Positions 47,706 through 58,557 of a stretch of DNA of 64,000 nt are shown piece after piece. The notes beneath the pieces were generated by a model, which made no database searches, was not told the origin of the DNA, and saw only the letters and a list, made by a program, of their open reading frames with translations. Within the stretch, counting starts at the first letter, position 1. Every line of letters begins with the position of its first letter. The DNA lies in the NCBI GenBank assembly GCA_030142905.1, contig JASJOG010000522.1, forward strand, positions 62,001 to 126,000, given 5' to 3'. The translations under genes and the position numbers were made by a program. This DNA is from Heliopora coerulea (Eukaryota > Cnidaria > Anthozoa > Scleralcyonacea > Helioporidae).

Positions 47706-48107
47706 AAAATTGAACCTTCAAGGGGCGGTGTCCCAGGCACTTCCCAGATAAATCTTTTATTTTTCAAAGTTACGAAATTCTATATCCTGGATTTCGAGAC
47801 ACATTTTAATAAAAACCATGAAGATCATAAGCAAGGTCAAATCTTGATTTTTACTCCGTCTCAATTTTATACATAACAATTCAAAAAGGTTTTTTAACCG
47901 TTTTTGTGATTCTTAACCACGATCGAACGATGAACTGCAAAAAATTATGTCTTAGACATGCGCAATAGTTGGCCATCCTGGCTTTCTATCCAACAGAGAA
48001 AATTTCACGAATTTCTTACACTGTCAAAGTAAACCACGCCTGTGTTTAACACTTTAAAAACATTGTAGAACCCTAGACTGACAGTTTTGCCAACGAGAAT
48101 TTATCTA
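47706..48107. other. No feature recognised
   Basis: Unique sequence between block A and the next dispersed repeat; no supported frame. Confidence 0.6.
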
Positions 48108-48210
48108 ACTGGAGAATGTCAGCGCGCAAAACGAATCTTGCAGTTGAAACCTACTGTAAACTATCATCACATTCCGGAAATATATTCAGTAAGACAGGTT
48201 ATTATGTCCA

Positions 48211-49675
48211 TTGGAGGACTATCCAGAGTTTCTAGAGGTATTTGAAGAAAGAATTTTTAAATTATTATCAAGCCTTAAGCAAGCAAAGGCCTCAGGTCCT
48301 GATGGTATTACCAACTGGCTTCTAAAGGAATATGCTGAGTTACTCGCTTTTCCTGTAAAAACCATTATTAATGCGTCATTTAAGCAGCAACGTCTACCTG
48401 ATGTATGGAAATGTGCTGATGTGACACCTTTGCCAAAGAAGCAACCCGTAGAAAATCTAAAGAAAGATCTGAGGCCTATCTCACTAACGCCATGTTTGTC
48501 AAAAATTGCTGAGGACTTTGTTGTTTGTGATTTCGTGAAGCCTGCTGCAATGAAAGTCCTTGACCCTAACGAGTATGGCGCAGTCCCGAAATCCTCCACT
48601 ACCATCGTCTTGCTGAGTATAATCCACAATTGGACAATTTGAACAGATGGTAATGGATCTACTGTCAGGTCGATCCTTTTCGGTTATCGAAAAGCGTTTG
48701 ATTTTATCGACCACCGTATTCTCGTTAACAAGCTGTGCAACTTAGAATTACCAACAAGTATTATCAATTGGATTATTGATTTCCTCAGTAACCGCTTCCA
48801 AAGAACCAAACTAGCAGATGGTTGTTACTCTGAATGGGGCTCAGTTCCATCAGGGGTCCCTCAGGGTACTAAATTAGGGCCTTGGCTGTTCATTATAATG
48901 ATCAACGACCTAGTAGTCAGCGACGCCTGTGTCTGGAAATATGTGGATGATACAACGACATCAGAGGTTGTCCCAAAAGGTGAAATCAGCGGTGCATAAC
49001 TTATTGCTGATAAAGTAGCCGAGTGGTCACAGAACAATAGAGTCCAGTTAAATCCTGACAAATGTAAAGAACTCAGAATTTCATTTGCCGGAAAGAAACA
49101 AGTATTTGAACCAGTTAAAGTTGGTGGAAAAGATCTAGAGGTAGTAACAAGCGCTAAGTTATTAGGTGTAACCATCTCAAGCGACTTATCGTGGAACGAA
49201 CATATAAATGAAGTCATAAAGAAAGCATCAAAAAGGTTATATTTTTTGGTTCTATTAAAAAGGGTCAGGGTACCCTGTGAAGATCTGAGGCTGTTCTACA
49301 CTACATGTATAAGATCTGTATTGGACTATGCCGTGCCTGTGTTCCACTGTTCGCTACCAAAATATTTAACACACGAACTGGAACGTATGCAGAAGAGGGC
49401 GTTAGCAATTATGTGTCCCGGTCTTGATTACAACGAAGCACTTACTTGCACGGATTTAGTCTCGTTAAATGAACATCATCGTAACTTATATAATTCCCTT
49501 TTCAATGACATTCTTAATGACAAGAGTCAGACTGCGTTATTTACTCCCACCATTACATCAACCCACCAGGTACACTTTAAGACACACAAGAACCTTTGAT
49601 GTTCCTAAAGTGAAAACTAACCGAGCTAAGAACACTTTTATTATATCGTCAAGTCTTAACTTTGATAAAATTTAG
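48211..49675 (+). pseudogene. LINE reverse transcriptase, disrupted
   Basis: Motifs in order: KQAKASGPDGITNWLLKEYA; LRPISLTPCLSKIAE; GYRKAFDFIDHRILVNKL (motif A, its first Asp region shifted after a stop at 48640); SGVPQGTKLGPWLFIIMIND; catalytic YVDD (48940-48951); QLNPDKCKELRISF; LLGVTISSDLSWNEHI; and MQKRALAIMCPG. Stops at about 48640 and 48998 and frame changes near 49240 and 49590 break it. The order and motifs are CR1/L2 type; this LINE differs from the other three in the window in its PQGTKLGPW motif and its tail. Confidence 0.85.
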
Positions 49676-49840
49676 CCAATTTTACATCTCGCATTCTTGC
49701 TTCTACATAATGTTTTTTATATTTTATCAAGTTTCACCATAACTATTTAAGTTTGTATGTACATTCGTATTTTGAAATTTATTTATATTGTATTTAATAC
49801 GCAATTCAGCCGTCTGGCTGCTATGTATTATTAATAAAGC

Positions 49841-49915
<75 letters not shown>
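49841..49915. repeat. (ATCT)n microsatellite, LINE 3' tail
   Basis: About 19 uninterrupted tetramers directly after the LINE end and directly before the target duplication. Confidence 0.95.
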
Positions 49916-49917
<2 letters not shown>

Positions 49918-50630
49918 ATTATGTAATATCCTAGTATAGATTAGGTGCTAGCTTAATATAGCTTGCAGCTGGCGACGTTCCTATTGAGCGAATATTAAAA
50001 TTGAATACGATATCCCGAGTACTCTGAAGATTCCTGTAGCTCAGAAAAGGTGTGCCAGTGAGAGCTACTTTTCCAAACTTTCTTGTCTTTTAACTCCACT
50101 GAAAAGTGGTGGTAGGGGGCAAGCTAAAGGGAAAAAGCCTCCAGTCCCTTCCCCTGCGTCGGCGTTGCGTAATGTTTATAGAAAGCAACCAAAATGATTG
50201 AAACCACTGTATCGATTTACAATCTTTTGTACGCAGTTAACGTCGTCATATTGCATCAAAACAATGCATGCCATCAAGTACTTGCTTGCTATTCATTTAC
50301 CTGCGTCGGAGACAAACGTGTTTATCGTGTTATCCGTGGAAAAAAAAAGAGGTTCAAATAACATTAACACGTGGAAAATTGATTTAGTACCAACAGCGTA
50401 ATTAAAGATAAGGAACATAAGATTGTATTTCAATTTTCAAATAATGATACAACGAAGTGTACTGAAAGTGATTGTGAGTAACAGTATTAAAACATAAATT
50501 AGGCTGCCACTGTGTAACTGCTGACTCGCAGGGGCAACGTTTTCAGACACCCATACATCAAATCTTTTCACTCTTATAATACTCGGAATAAATGAATACG
50601 TGAGCACTGCGAATATATATAGATTACTTC

Positions 50631-51245
50631 ATGGTTGATGAGCGAGTACGAGTTTTATTCACACGTGAATAAAACTCGTACAAGCGAGCCAACCATGAGG
50701 TCATTTGTTTATTTCAAGCCTACTGTGATGAACACTTCTTTTATGACAAGTGATGGAGCGAACGTTCCTTCGAGTTCCTCTCCGTGACAACTCGACGAAG
50801 TCGTATACAGACAACATAAAAGTTAGAAAATGTAATTATTTTTAACGATGTTTTTTTAGAGTTCACGTGTTTAACAGCAAGATAAGTATGAACACAACTT
50901 AATAAAAATAATAATTGAGAGTAAACAAAAATTTCGAGCTGTTAAGGTTCATATGAGCTGTGGCGGGAAAAGTCGATATGTTTTTCTCGCTAGTGGCGAA
51001 CAATCGTCTGGGAACTCTGATTGGTCAGAAGATTGTAGTCACCAGTAGGAAAAATCGTTTAACTATTCGCGATCGAACTTCACCTGTAAGAGACGACTTT
51101 TATCTTTGCGCTTGCTAACGAGAATATCACAGTACGTATATAATTATATAATAATTAAATTTACTAGACTTGCGAGCACTCGTAATTAGCGAGTGAGAAC
51201 AAGCTTTCGTTTTTACTACTCGCGAGTAAAAGTAGCCTTACTCAT
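50631..51245. repeat. Palindrome-rich interval
   Basis: Begins with a 66-bp imperfect hairpin (50631-50696) with a perfect core: 50647-50662 TACGAGTTTTATTCAC pairs with 50665-50680 across a 2-base loop. It ends with further GCGAG/CTCGC sequence, including the 12-bp palindrome TACTCGCGAGTA near 51217-51228. It could be a foldback element, but ends and target duplication are not clear. No coding frame. Confidence 0.55.
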
Positions 51246-51501
51246 GAGCAGCGCTGTTGGGCTTAAGTGTGGATAGAGGTTTAAAATACTGTATTATTGA
51301 ATTTTATGGCCAGCTCAGGATACGCTCCACAACGGCTAAAACCTAGTTTGATGATTATGAGTAGCTCATATAAATTAATGACATGGATCATAGCACTGCA
51401 GTATGGGGTGATAGTTTCTCAATTTTAGGCTGCATGATTCCTGCCTAAATGGTAGTAAATTGCACCTAAATAGGAAAGGTAATGCATATCTCGCAATGAA
51501 C
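51246..51501. other. No feature recognised
   Basis: Unique sequence before the 585-bp MITE; contains its left target duplication CAATGAAC (51494-51501). Confidence 0.6.
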
Positions 51502-52086
51502 CAGTGTTGTTTCGCGAAAAATTGAAGTGGGGGAACGCATATGAAAGTCGAATGGGTGTGGTCATTTTATGGATAGTAATATAGAAATAAAGGAGTGTGT
51601 CCTACATACATACAATTGCCTTTTATTCCAATCTATTCAAATAAAATTTTCAGGGCATTGTTCTTTGTCAAAGAAGTAAATAAACTAAGCTATTCATTTG
51701 TAAAAATAACAACCTTGCTTAAAACTTACATAATTAAGTACCTAAGATAAGTATGATTCTAAACTAAAGTAATTGCCACAATCTTCGCTTTGCCTGTATT
51801 TTCCTCATTCTTCCTTTCATGACAAATCTTGCGTATCATGTGAAAAAGAACAGGGATCGAGCGGCACTAAAATTTCAACGCAATAAAGTACGTCCTTTGT
51901 CGGGAATCTTTTGAGGGAGATATGACAATAAAATACGAACAGAATTATTAAAAATTCAAAGCTAAACTCTGTGCGGCGGGGAACGGCGTTCCCCCACGGT
52001 TGGTTTTGGCCAGGGAGAACGGCGTTCCCCCCGTTAAAAAGTGGGGGAACGGTGTTTCCCAGCGTTCCCCAAGCAAAACAACACTG
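51502..52086. mobile_element. 585-bp hAT-type MITE with perfect target duplication
   Basis: Ends CAGTGTTGTTTCGC (left) and, reading inward from the right, CAGTGTTGTTTTGC: inverted repeats of 14 bp with one mismatch. CAATGAAC stands on both sides (51494-51501 and 52087-52094), an exact 8-bp duplication as expected for hAT. Internally the GGGGGAACG motif recurs near both ends in subterminal position (51530s, 51990-52070). No transposase frame. The intact duplication indicates a recent insertion. Confidence 0.93.
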
Positions 52087-52375
52087 CAATGAACATCTTG
52101 AAGGCATTAAAGCCAAACAGGAATACCAGTAACAAGAGATCTAATAGACCTAGATCTCAAAAATTTTCAACGAAGAAAGCTCTCATTTCCTCTTTAATTC
52201 ACCATCTTCTGAGGCCTTAGATGACTTTTCAATTTACAGGCCAAAGTAACGTGGTAAACCGTGATCTTAGTAAAAATTTTTGATCTTGCACGATTGATGA
52301 TTCTCATTCTAGCTCATGTTATTTAAATACTCATTCGGACAATGAAAGCAACTTACAAAATTTAAAAAATTTTTT

Positions 52376-53002
52376 TTGATCAATGATACTGTGAACAGAA
52401 CATTATTTCAAGAAATTCCCAACTCTAGACGATTTAAAATTGCAGCCTTAAATATTAGCAGCCTACCTGTACATAGCGACGAATTACGCGTTTACATGAA
52501 TACGAAAAGTATCGATATTTTTGCGATAAATGAAATTCGCTTAGATGAAACCATTTTTGATTGGGAAATTTCTATTCCTGCTTACACCCTAGACAGAAAA
52601 GATCGTAATAGGCACGGTGGAAGTGTGGCACTTTACATTAGAACTATCATAAATTATGAGTTATTTGTTAGCTTGTTGTTGACCAACTAGAATGGCTTTG
52701 TATCAAGGTAACAAAGCCCAAGACCAAGGCTTTTATTGTTGGTACCTGCTATAGGCCTCCAGCCTCCACCTCAGTTACTATTACAGCTTTTGAATCTCTT
52801 ATTGAAAGATTAGAATTGCTTGGTCTTGAAACAAACATTATTGGGGATTTTAAAGTGTGATGTAGGTGCCTCTATCCCTTGAACCGCATAATAAACGTTC
52901 AATTGAAATCTGTAATCTATATCAATATCATCAGACTATTGTTGAACCTGCTCGTGTAACTAAAAATACTGCAACTACAATAGATTTATTTATAACTAAC
53001 TA
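52376..53002 (+). pseudogene. LINE endonuclease N-terminal half (5' part of an interrupted LINE)
   Basis: The frame begins near 52380 and reads RFKIAALNISSLPVHSDELR, INEIRLDETIF and RHGGSVALYIR: the opening strands and the catalytic Glu region of the EEP endonuclease. After a stop at 52688, reading continues in shifted frames (RPPASTSVT; an LVLKQTLLG region where the family has GDFN) to about 52985 with TIDLFITN. At 53002 the LINE stops and unrelated sequence begins. The continuation is at 55148. Confidence 0.8.
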
Positions 53003-53359
53003 GAAATACGTGCACGCAACAACCCCTCGCCCATCCTTCCAATATATCTCAGGAGAATCCAAGTAACAATGATAATTTTTCAAAATTCTCAAAAAGACAA
53101 ATCCTCCTAACCATAACTGGAAGACGACATGCAATAAAAAAAATCCACACAGTATTTGACTGCAACTAAACAACAATCCAAACAGACTTTCCGTCTTAAA
53201 AGTGGAGCATTCTCCTAGATTATTAAACGGATACCGGCATTACGGACAGCTCATGATTGAATATTTTTCTGACATTTTTTTGACTTAAAAAATTGATAAA
53301 TTATACATTACCTCAAAGTTGGTTACAAATGTCTTTAAAATCTGCTATGATAAGGGTTT

Positions 53360-54530
53360 GTGCTAAGTATTCATCCGGAAGTACAAGACTTTGGTGACGA
53401 AGATGAAACGAATTACGAAATCGACGAAGTAAACAAAGAAAACATGAACGAATTCTGCAGTTTTGTGGCTGACCAAATATCGGAAAATACAAAACATACA
53501 ACAAAATACGACAAGCAACCCTTGTGCAAATTTTGCCGAAAGAAGAACGAGAAGAGGGAAGTCAAAGACATACTTTTTTCCAAGGCAAAACATCAATAAA
53601 AATGAAAAATGGCGTATAAACCTGCAACTCTTGCGTATTTTCAACTAAGCAGTCAGTGGCACCTCAACACAAAGGGTCCAACAGTAAATTTACACACAGA
53701 CGGCTTTAAACTCTTTTGAGAAGTTTTAAAATCCTGATGAAAGCATTACCGGTCGAATACGGTAAAGGTCATCATGCACAAATCACTCTTGAAGTGAGAA
53801 AAACTGAAGCGAACAACTGTTTTGCCGAAGGATAATTCGGTGACCAAAAACAAGTAGCTTTGCAGCGAGTTACCTGATAGCTGTTTACCTTGTATTTTTG
53901 TTTCGAGCCAAAAATACATCCTAATGTCTTCAATGGGGTGACATTTCATAGCAAAAAAAAAAAATCTTGATTGAGGCAATGAAATCTTTGTGTGGAAAGC
54001 GGAGAAAGCATCCAAAGACTGTTATGGCCTTCACAACTCTTCTGGATGACGAGTGTTTTATCCCACTTCTCAAACAATTGACCATGAACGCTGTTCGCTT
54101 AAATACTGCAAAATGTTCAAAAATAAACGTCCTACAGAGATAAAGGAACCAGAATCTTTATTCTACTTTACCAATAAACACCAGCAAAATCCAGGCGGTA
54201 ATATTTCGTACAAGAAGTCTTCCTTAGGGAAGAATGATGTCGGGAAGCTACTTTTCAAAGCTGCTCAAAACAATTGCGTTCGCAGAGCTTGTACTTCCAA
54301 GCTACTCGATTCAGACTTACCTGCGATTGTGCAGCTCAGGTAAGTGGTTACCAGAACGTGAAAAGTCCCAAGATTTATACTAATCGACATCTATTCAACT
54401 TCAGCGAAGAATGTCGTTTTAATACAGTTAGTCGCTTAGCAAATGTACTGACAGCAAACGAGTTCCCTTACGTCTTTTGTTCATATAAATCAGAAAGAAC
54501 GAAGACAAAGCGTTGCTGCAAAAAGTGAAC
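53360..54530 (+). pseudogene. Crypton-like tyrosine recombinase (DUF3504 / KIAA1958-like), disrupted
   Basis: Parts in order on the plus strand: an acidic start and NTKHTTKYDKQ with CRKKNEKREVKDI (53480-53580), the core-binding region; a short HLNTKGPT part with TDGFKLF (53660-53715); GKGHHAQ-type sequence and FGDQKQVALQRVT (53760-53875) of the central domain; then ERCSLKYCKMFKNKRP and SLGKNDVGKLLFKAAQNNCV with VRRACTSKLLDSDLP (54090-54330). After a shift, SGYQNVKSPKIYTNR follows (54350-54390). The last pieces correspond to the R-x-x..., SGH and C-terminal Tyr region of the recombinase fold; His is replaced by Tyr in SGY. Stops and shifts throughout. Such genes are carried by Cryptons or derived from them. 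It lies inside a LINE. Confidence 0.75.
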
Positions 54531-54836
54531 AGTTGGCAAATGCATATTCCAACGAGCTAACTTTGAGAACTGCTCTGTCAAGTCATTAATTGTCCAGTTA
54601 CTGAGGTGGCGAAACCAGCCGCAGGCACCAAGAAAGCCATTTCCTTTGCCGGTCTTAAATCATTTACTGGCTTCAGTGTTCAAATAATGTAAACAACTTG
54701 CGAGAGATCCATACAAGGGAAAAAAGAACGAGACCAAATCGATTTGCTTCAATACGGTACCTAAGTACGGTTTTTTCAACAACATACCAGTCCTCGAGCT
54801 TGCACACGGCATTTTTGTGTGACCGGAATCCATGGA

Positions 54837-54862
54837 TATATATATATATATATATATATATA
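54837..54862. repeat. (TA)n microsatellite
   Basis: Thirteen TA dinucleotides; frames reading Ile-Tyr repeats across it are not genes. Confidence 0.9.
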
Positions 54863-54941
54863 AAGATATATACACAAAGCGAAAATTTTTCTCCCTCGTA
54901 ACCACGCGTGTAACAGGACTCCACGCACGTCAAGATTAGTA

Positions 54942-54997
54942 CCCTCGCCCGCTCGGGCTTTCGGCCTTAGCATCACGCTTCGCGCGGTGGGCGAGGG
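54942..54997. repeat. GC-rich hairpin
   Basis: CCCTCGCCC (54942-54950) pairs with GGGCGAGGG (54989-54997) across 38 bases that are themselves GC-rich, in otherwise AT-rich DNA. It is near the end of the insert that carries the recombinase pseudogene and may be part of its terminus. Confidence 0.6.
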
Positions 54998-55147
54998 GAT
55001 AATCCCAATATGTACGCTCATTCTATAGTATGGCAGGTGCGAATAAACGATTATTCTTTCATATATGTGATTCGAAAATTCTCTATCTCTAAACGGAGTG
55101 CTACGATTATTATTAGCCGGAAATTTTTGAAATTTTAATTGAGATGC

Positions 55148-56893
55148 CTTTAGCTATGACCTTAGCTTAGCTACATGGCATATTATTCAATACGAAATAA
55201 ATCCAAATTGTGTCTGGGAAATTTCCAAAAGTACTTTCCAAAACATATCAGATGCTCATGCGCCAGTCCGTAAAAAGAAAATCCGAATTAACCATTCTCC
55301 TTGGTCAACGCCTGAACTAAAGAAATTAATGTTTGAGAGGGATAATCTTAAGAAAATAGCAACCAATGATAAGACAAGTTATAACTGGCTGAAGTATAAA
55401 CTTACTCGAAACAATGTTAACGATAGATTTAAATGTGCAAAGGTTGGGTATTATAATAATTGTTTCAAAGAAACCTTAGGTAATACCAGGGATTCTTGGA
55501 AAAGGGTGAACATGATTATGAGGAAAAATCCCTATTACACAGAGATAGATAATATTAGTATTGGGAATGTAACTTATGCTTCCTCAAGTGAAATAGGCAT
55601 ACCTATTGATGTACCGTACCTATTTGGCGTACCATGCCCATTTTGAGTGAGGAGGGGGGGGGGGGGGGTTGCGTGTACTGTCCAGTCCTCATTTTACCAA
55701 CAGAAATAAATTTAAATCCCAGAATCAAAGGGATCATCAATCCGTTTATTCCCAGTGGTCAGGATTCAGGAGTGCGTAAAAAAGTGACATACTCAACGAC
55801 GCATCCACGATTTTTGTTAGGAAGGGCTTGAAACGTTAAATAAGAAAATAAACGAAAATAAACTTGAAAATAAACTCTGCTGGTATCAATCCTATCTCTT
55901 TAATAGGATCCAGCAAAGTTTCGTTAATGGAGCAGTTTCTACAACACGAACTTTAAAACGTGGTGTTCCCCAAGGCTCTATTTTGGGCCCATTATTATTT
56001 TTGATCTTCATCAACGACGTACCCGGGTGCCTCTCAGTTACTCTCCCTAGTATGTATGCTGATGATACCAGTCGCACATCTGGAGACACTGACGTTAATT
56101 CTCTTGAAAGTAGATTCAATGCAGACCTAGCGAATCTTAATGACTGGCTGACAGCTAATCGTCTTAGCCTAAATAGTATTAAGAGTGAATTTATGATTAT
56201 TGGTTCGGCTAAAAGAATTGCTAAATTTGACTCTGATCTCAATCTTTTCTTGGGTCAAGTTACTCTAAAGAGAGTGAAATACAAAAGATCCTCGGAGTAA
56301 TTGTTGATGAGAACCTGAAATGGCATGAACATGTCGAAAATGTTTGCAAAAAAGTTAAAAAGGGTGTAGGAATCTTGAAAAGAATACGCGATTATGTGCC
56401 ACGTGACTCCCTTATTAAGATTTATAATGCCATTGTGCTACCCCATTTTGACTATTGTTCATCATTATGGGACTCATGTGGTAAGGGTCTTAAAGACAAA
56501 CTTCAAAAATTACAAAACAGAGCAAGCCGGATAATTACCCGCTCTGTCTATGAGATCAGATCCGTTGACACGTTAGCGCAATTAGGGTGGCAAAAACTTG
56601 AAGATCGTTGGTTCGCAAACAAAGCCACCCTAATGTATAAAATAACTCACAATTTCGCTCCTTTGTATCTCTCAGATAAATTTTCAACAAGATATACAGT
56701 TCATGACTACAATACTAGAGGAAATTTGATTAATCTTTCTATCCCCAAGTCTAATACTTATTTCCTTAAGTCAAGTCTTGTCTACGGGGGAGCAACATTC
56801 TGGAATTCCTTCCCTGGGGACCTTAAGGCTAGTCCTAATATAGATGTTTTTAAGAAAAAATATCAAGTCAAAATTTGTAATTTTACCTTTTAA
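55148..56893 (+). pseudogene. LINE linker, reverse transcriptase and C-terminus (3' part of the interrupted LINE)
   Basis: Begins with WHIIQYEINPN and the linker HAPVRKKKIRINHSPWSTPE, then KLMFERDNLKK. The VTYASSSEIG segment at 55570-55600 is followed by a foreign insert (about 55600-55800). The LINE resumes with WYQSYLFNRIQQSFVNGAVS, motif B KRGVPQGSILGPLLFLIFIN, catalytic YADD (56055-56066), a frameshift near 56280, ILKRIRDYVPRDSLIKIYNA and the end motifs RASRIITRSVYEIRSVDTLA and ATFWNSFPGDLK to a TAA at 56891. Motif A and the fingers are deleted. Together with 52376-53002 it forms one element, L2/CR1 type. Confidence 0.82.
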
Positions 56894-56914
56894 ACTTAGT
56901 TTCTCGTCCTCACG

Positions 56915-56929
56915 GCTCTCTGGAAGAGC
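56915..56929 (+). other. LINE 3' stem-loop
   Basis: GCTCT-CTGGA-AGAGC, 22 bases after the reverse transcriptase stop. The same 15-mer occurs at 60975-60989 in LINE copy B, and a decayed form at about 46275-46289. Stem-loops near the 3' end are the recognition signal of several LINE reverse transcriptases. Confidence 0.6.
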
Positions 56930-56975
56930 ATATTTTTTGTATAATGAGTGAGATTTCCGTGATTGAATAAAGTTC

Positions 56976-57030
56976 GTATGTATGTATGTATGTATGTATG
57001 TATGTATGTATGTATGTATGTATGTATGTA
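56976..57030. repeat. (TATG)n microsatellite, LINE 3' tail
   Basis: About 14 tetramers directly after TGAATAAAGTTC at the LINE end. Confidence 0.93.
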
Positions 57031-57423
57031 GATAACGATAGTTTTAAATGTGCAAAGGTTGCGTATTATAATAATTATTTCAAAAAAACCGTAGGTAATA
57101 CCAAGGACTCTTGGAAAAGGGTGAACATGATTATGGGGAAAAATCCCTATTACACAGAGATAGATAATATTAGTATTGGGGATGTAACTTATGCTTCCTC
57201 AAGTGAAATAGGCAGTGGCGTACCGTGACCATTTTGACTGAGGAGGAGGGCTGCGTGTACTGTCCAGTCCTCATTTTACCAACAGAAATAAATTCAAATC
57301 CCAGAGTCAAAGGGATCATCAATCCGTTTAATCCCAGTGGTCAGGATTCAGAAGTGCGTAAAAAAGTGACATACTCAACGGCGCAACCACGAATTTTGTT
57401 AGGAAGGGCTTGAAACGTTAAAT
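57031..57423 (+). repeat. Partial second copy of the LINE interior (copy of about 55418-55845)
   Basis: GATAACGATAG onward repeats the LINE linker region and the foreign insert that follows it, ending at GAAACGTTAAATAAG. Here the insert starts CAGTGGCGTACCGTGACC at 57213, an hAT-type terminus, whereas the first copy is altered at that spot. Repeat B starts directly after it. Confidence 0.8.
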
Positions 57424-58557
57424 AAGCTTCCACTTGGAAACTTTGGCGTCATGCTTTCCCAGAAATAATTTACATTTCAAAGTCTTTACGAGGCCAATTG
57501 CGGCATTGAGCAGACTGTCCAATCAAAGGACGGAAACAAATCTATATTTGACGAGGGGGTCTGGACCCTTGCTCCTCCAAGAAAATTTTGAAATCTTGAT
57601 GCCTTGAAACACCATTTCTAGCAATCCCAGACGATAATTTCTGTGAAAAATGCTTGGTACATTTATCGTTATTTTGCACTTGTTTTTTAATTAAAGAAAT
57701 ATTACAGCACTGAAAGACAAAGTATCGCAATTCTTCAGACCGAGATATATTCATCGAGACGAAGTTCGAAGAACCGGATATTCCTAACCTATCAAAAGCC
57801 AACCACTCTAGTTTATATCCTGTTCATTTCGGTCACTTGTCTACTGCTAGCGACATTTCTAACTCGGTATCCGAAAAATATATCACTCTACTAACCATAG
57901 AATTTGAACGAAAATATCTTCCTAGACTTGTTGTTGCTTGAAGCAGATGTCAAAATCGGGATTTTTCGAAAATCGACAGCATATCGGTAGGGATTTGGGA
58001 TTTCCATTCAAAATCGGGATAATCCCAACGAGATTGGGATGGTTGGACTGTCTGATTAAGACTTGACAGTCTTTATACACAACACAACAGTAAGGTGACA
58101 GAGAAATTTTTAACATTTCACGGTCCTCTGTTAGAGGCATCGTACCACCTACGCTGTTTCCTTTTGATTTTACGTTACATTTTTAATTTTTTTGTTTCGT
58201 TGACGCAAATAGACATCTTTGTGCGGCTGCTAAGGGAGGGACTTAAGCCCCCTAAGGCCCTGCCCCCCAACCTTAGGTGGGTCACTGGACATACTGATCA
58301 ATGGTCAAGACAAAACTGCTGTTAAAAATTTGTAAAAAAGATGGCAATTTTTCATTTTCTAACGTTTTTAAAAAGTTCAATTTTGGAAGTTAACCGAACT
58401 ACCAGTTTACAGTAGCAATAAACACATTTTGCAAAACTTTCATTGCATGTTTGAAGACAATCATGTATGCAGCATGTTTAAACATTCCATACTGTTGTTA
58501 AATGTTCACTTGCATAAAACAGTCATTATGTCCAATTTACGAATTTCTATTTATATT
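57424..58557. repeat. Dispersed repeat, paralogue of 36902-38010
   Basis: Same order of sequence as repeat C, with indels (for example AAACTTTGGCGTCATGC at the start). No gene or domain recognised. Confidence 0.8.

Larger units (their letters stand above)
48207..49915 (+). mobile_element. 5'-truncated LINE with 8-bp target duplication
   Basis: TTATTATG occurs at 48199-48206 and 49916-49923, and only once at the same place in all array units (CAGGTTATTATGGAATATCC), so both the duplication and the empty site are visible. The 3' tail is (ATCT)n, 49841-49915, after an AATAAAG signal. The 5' end begins at the start of the reverse transcriptase domain; endonuclease is absent. Confidence 0.92.
48108..50290 (+). 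repeat. Dispersed relative of the array unit, split by a LINE
   Basis: 48108-48206 matches the array unit from CTAACTGGAGAAT to GGTTATTATG. It resumes after the LINE at 49924 (TAATATCCTAGTATAG) to about 49975. After about 255 bp absent from the unit it continues at 50232 (GTTAACGTCGTCAT to AACAATGC). Divergence is much greater than between array units. Confidence 0.8.

Noticed and set aside
48219..48714. Minus-strand frames of 136 and 71 codons
   Set aside because: Shadows of the LINE reverse transcriptase, which has ordered motifs on the plus strand.
54660..55021. Several frames with Ile-Tyr runs
   Set aside because: They cross the (TA)n tract and have no homologous domain.
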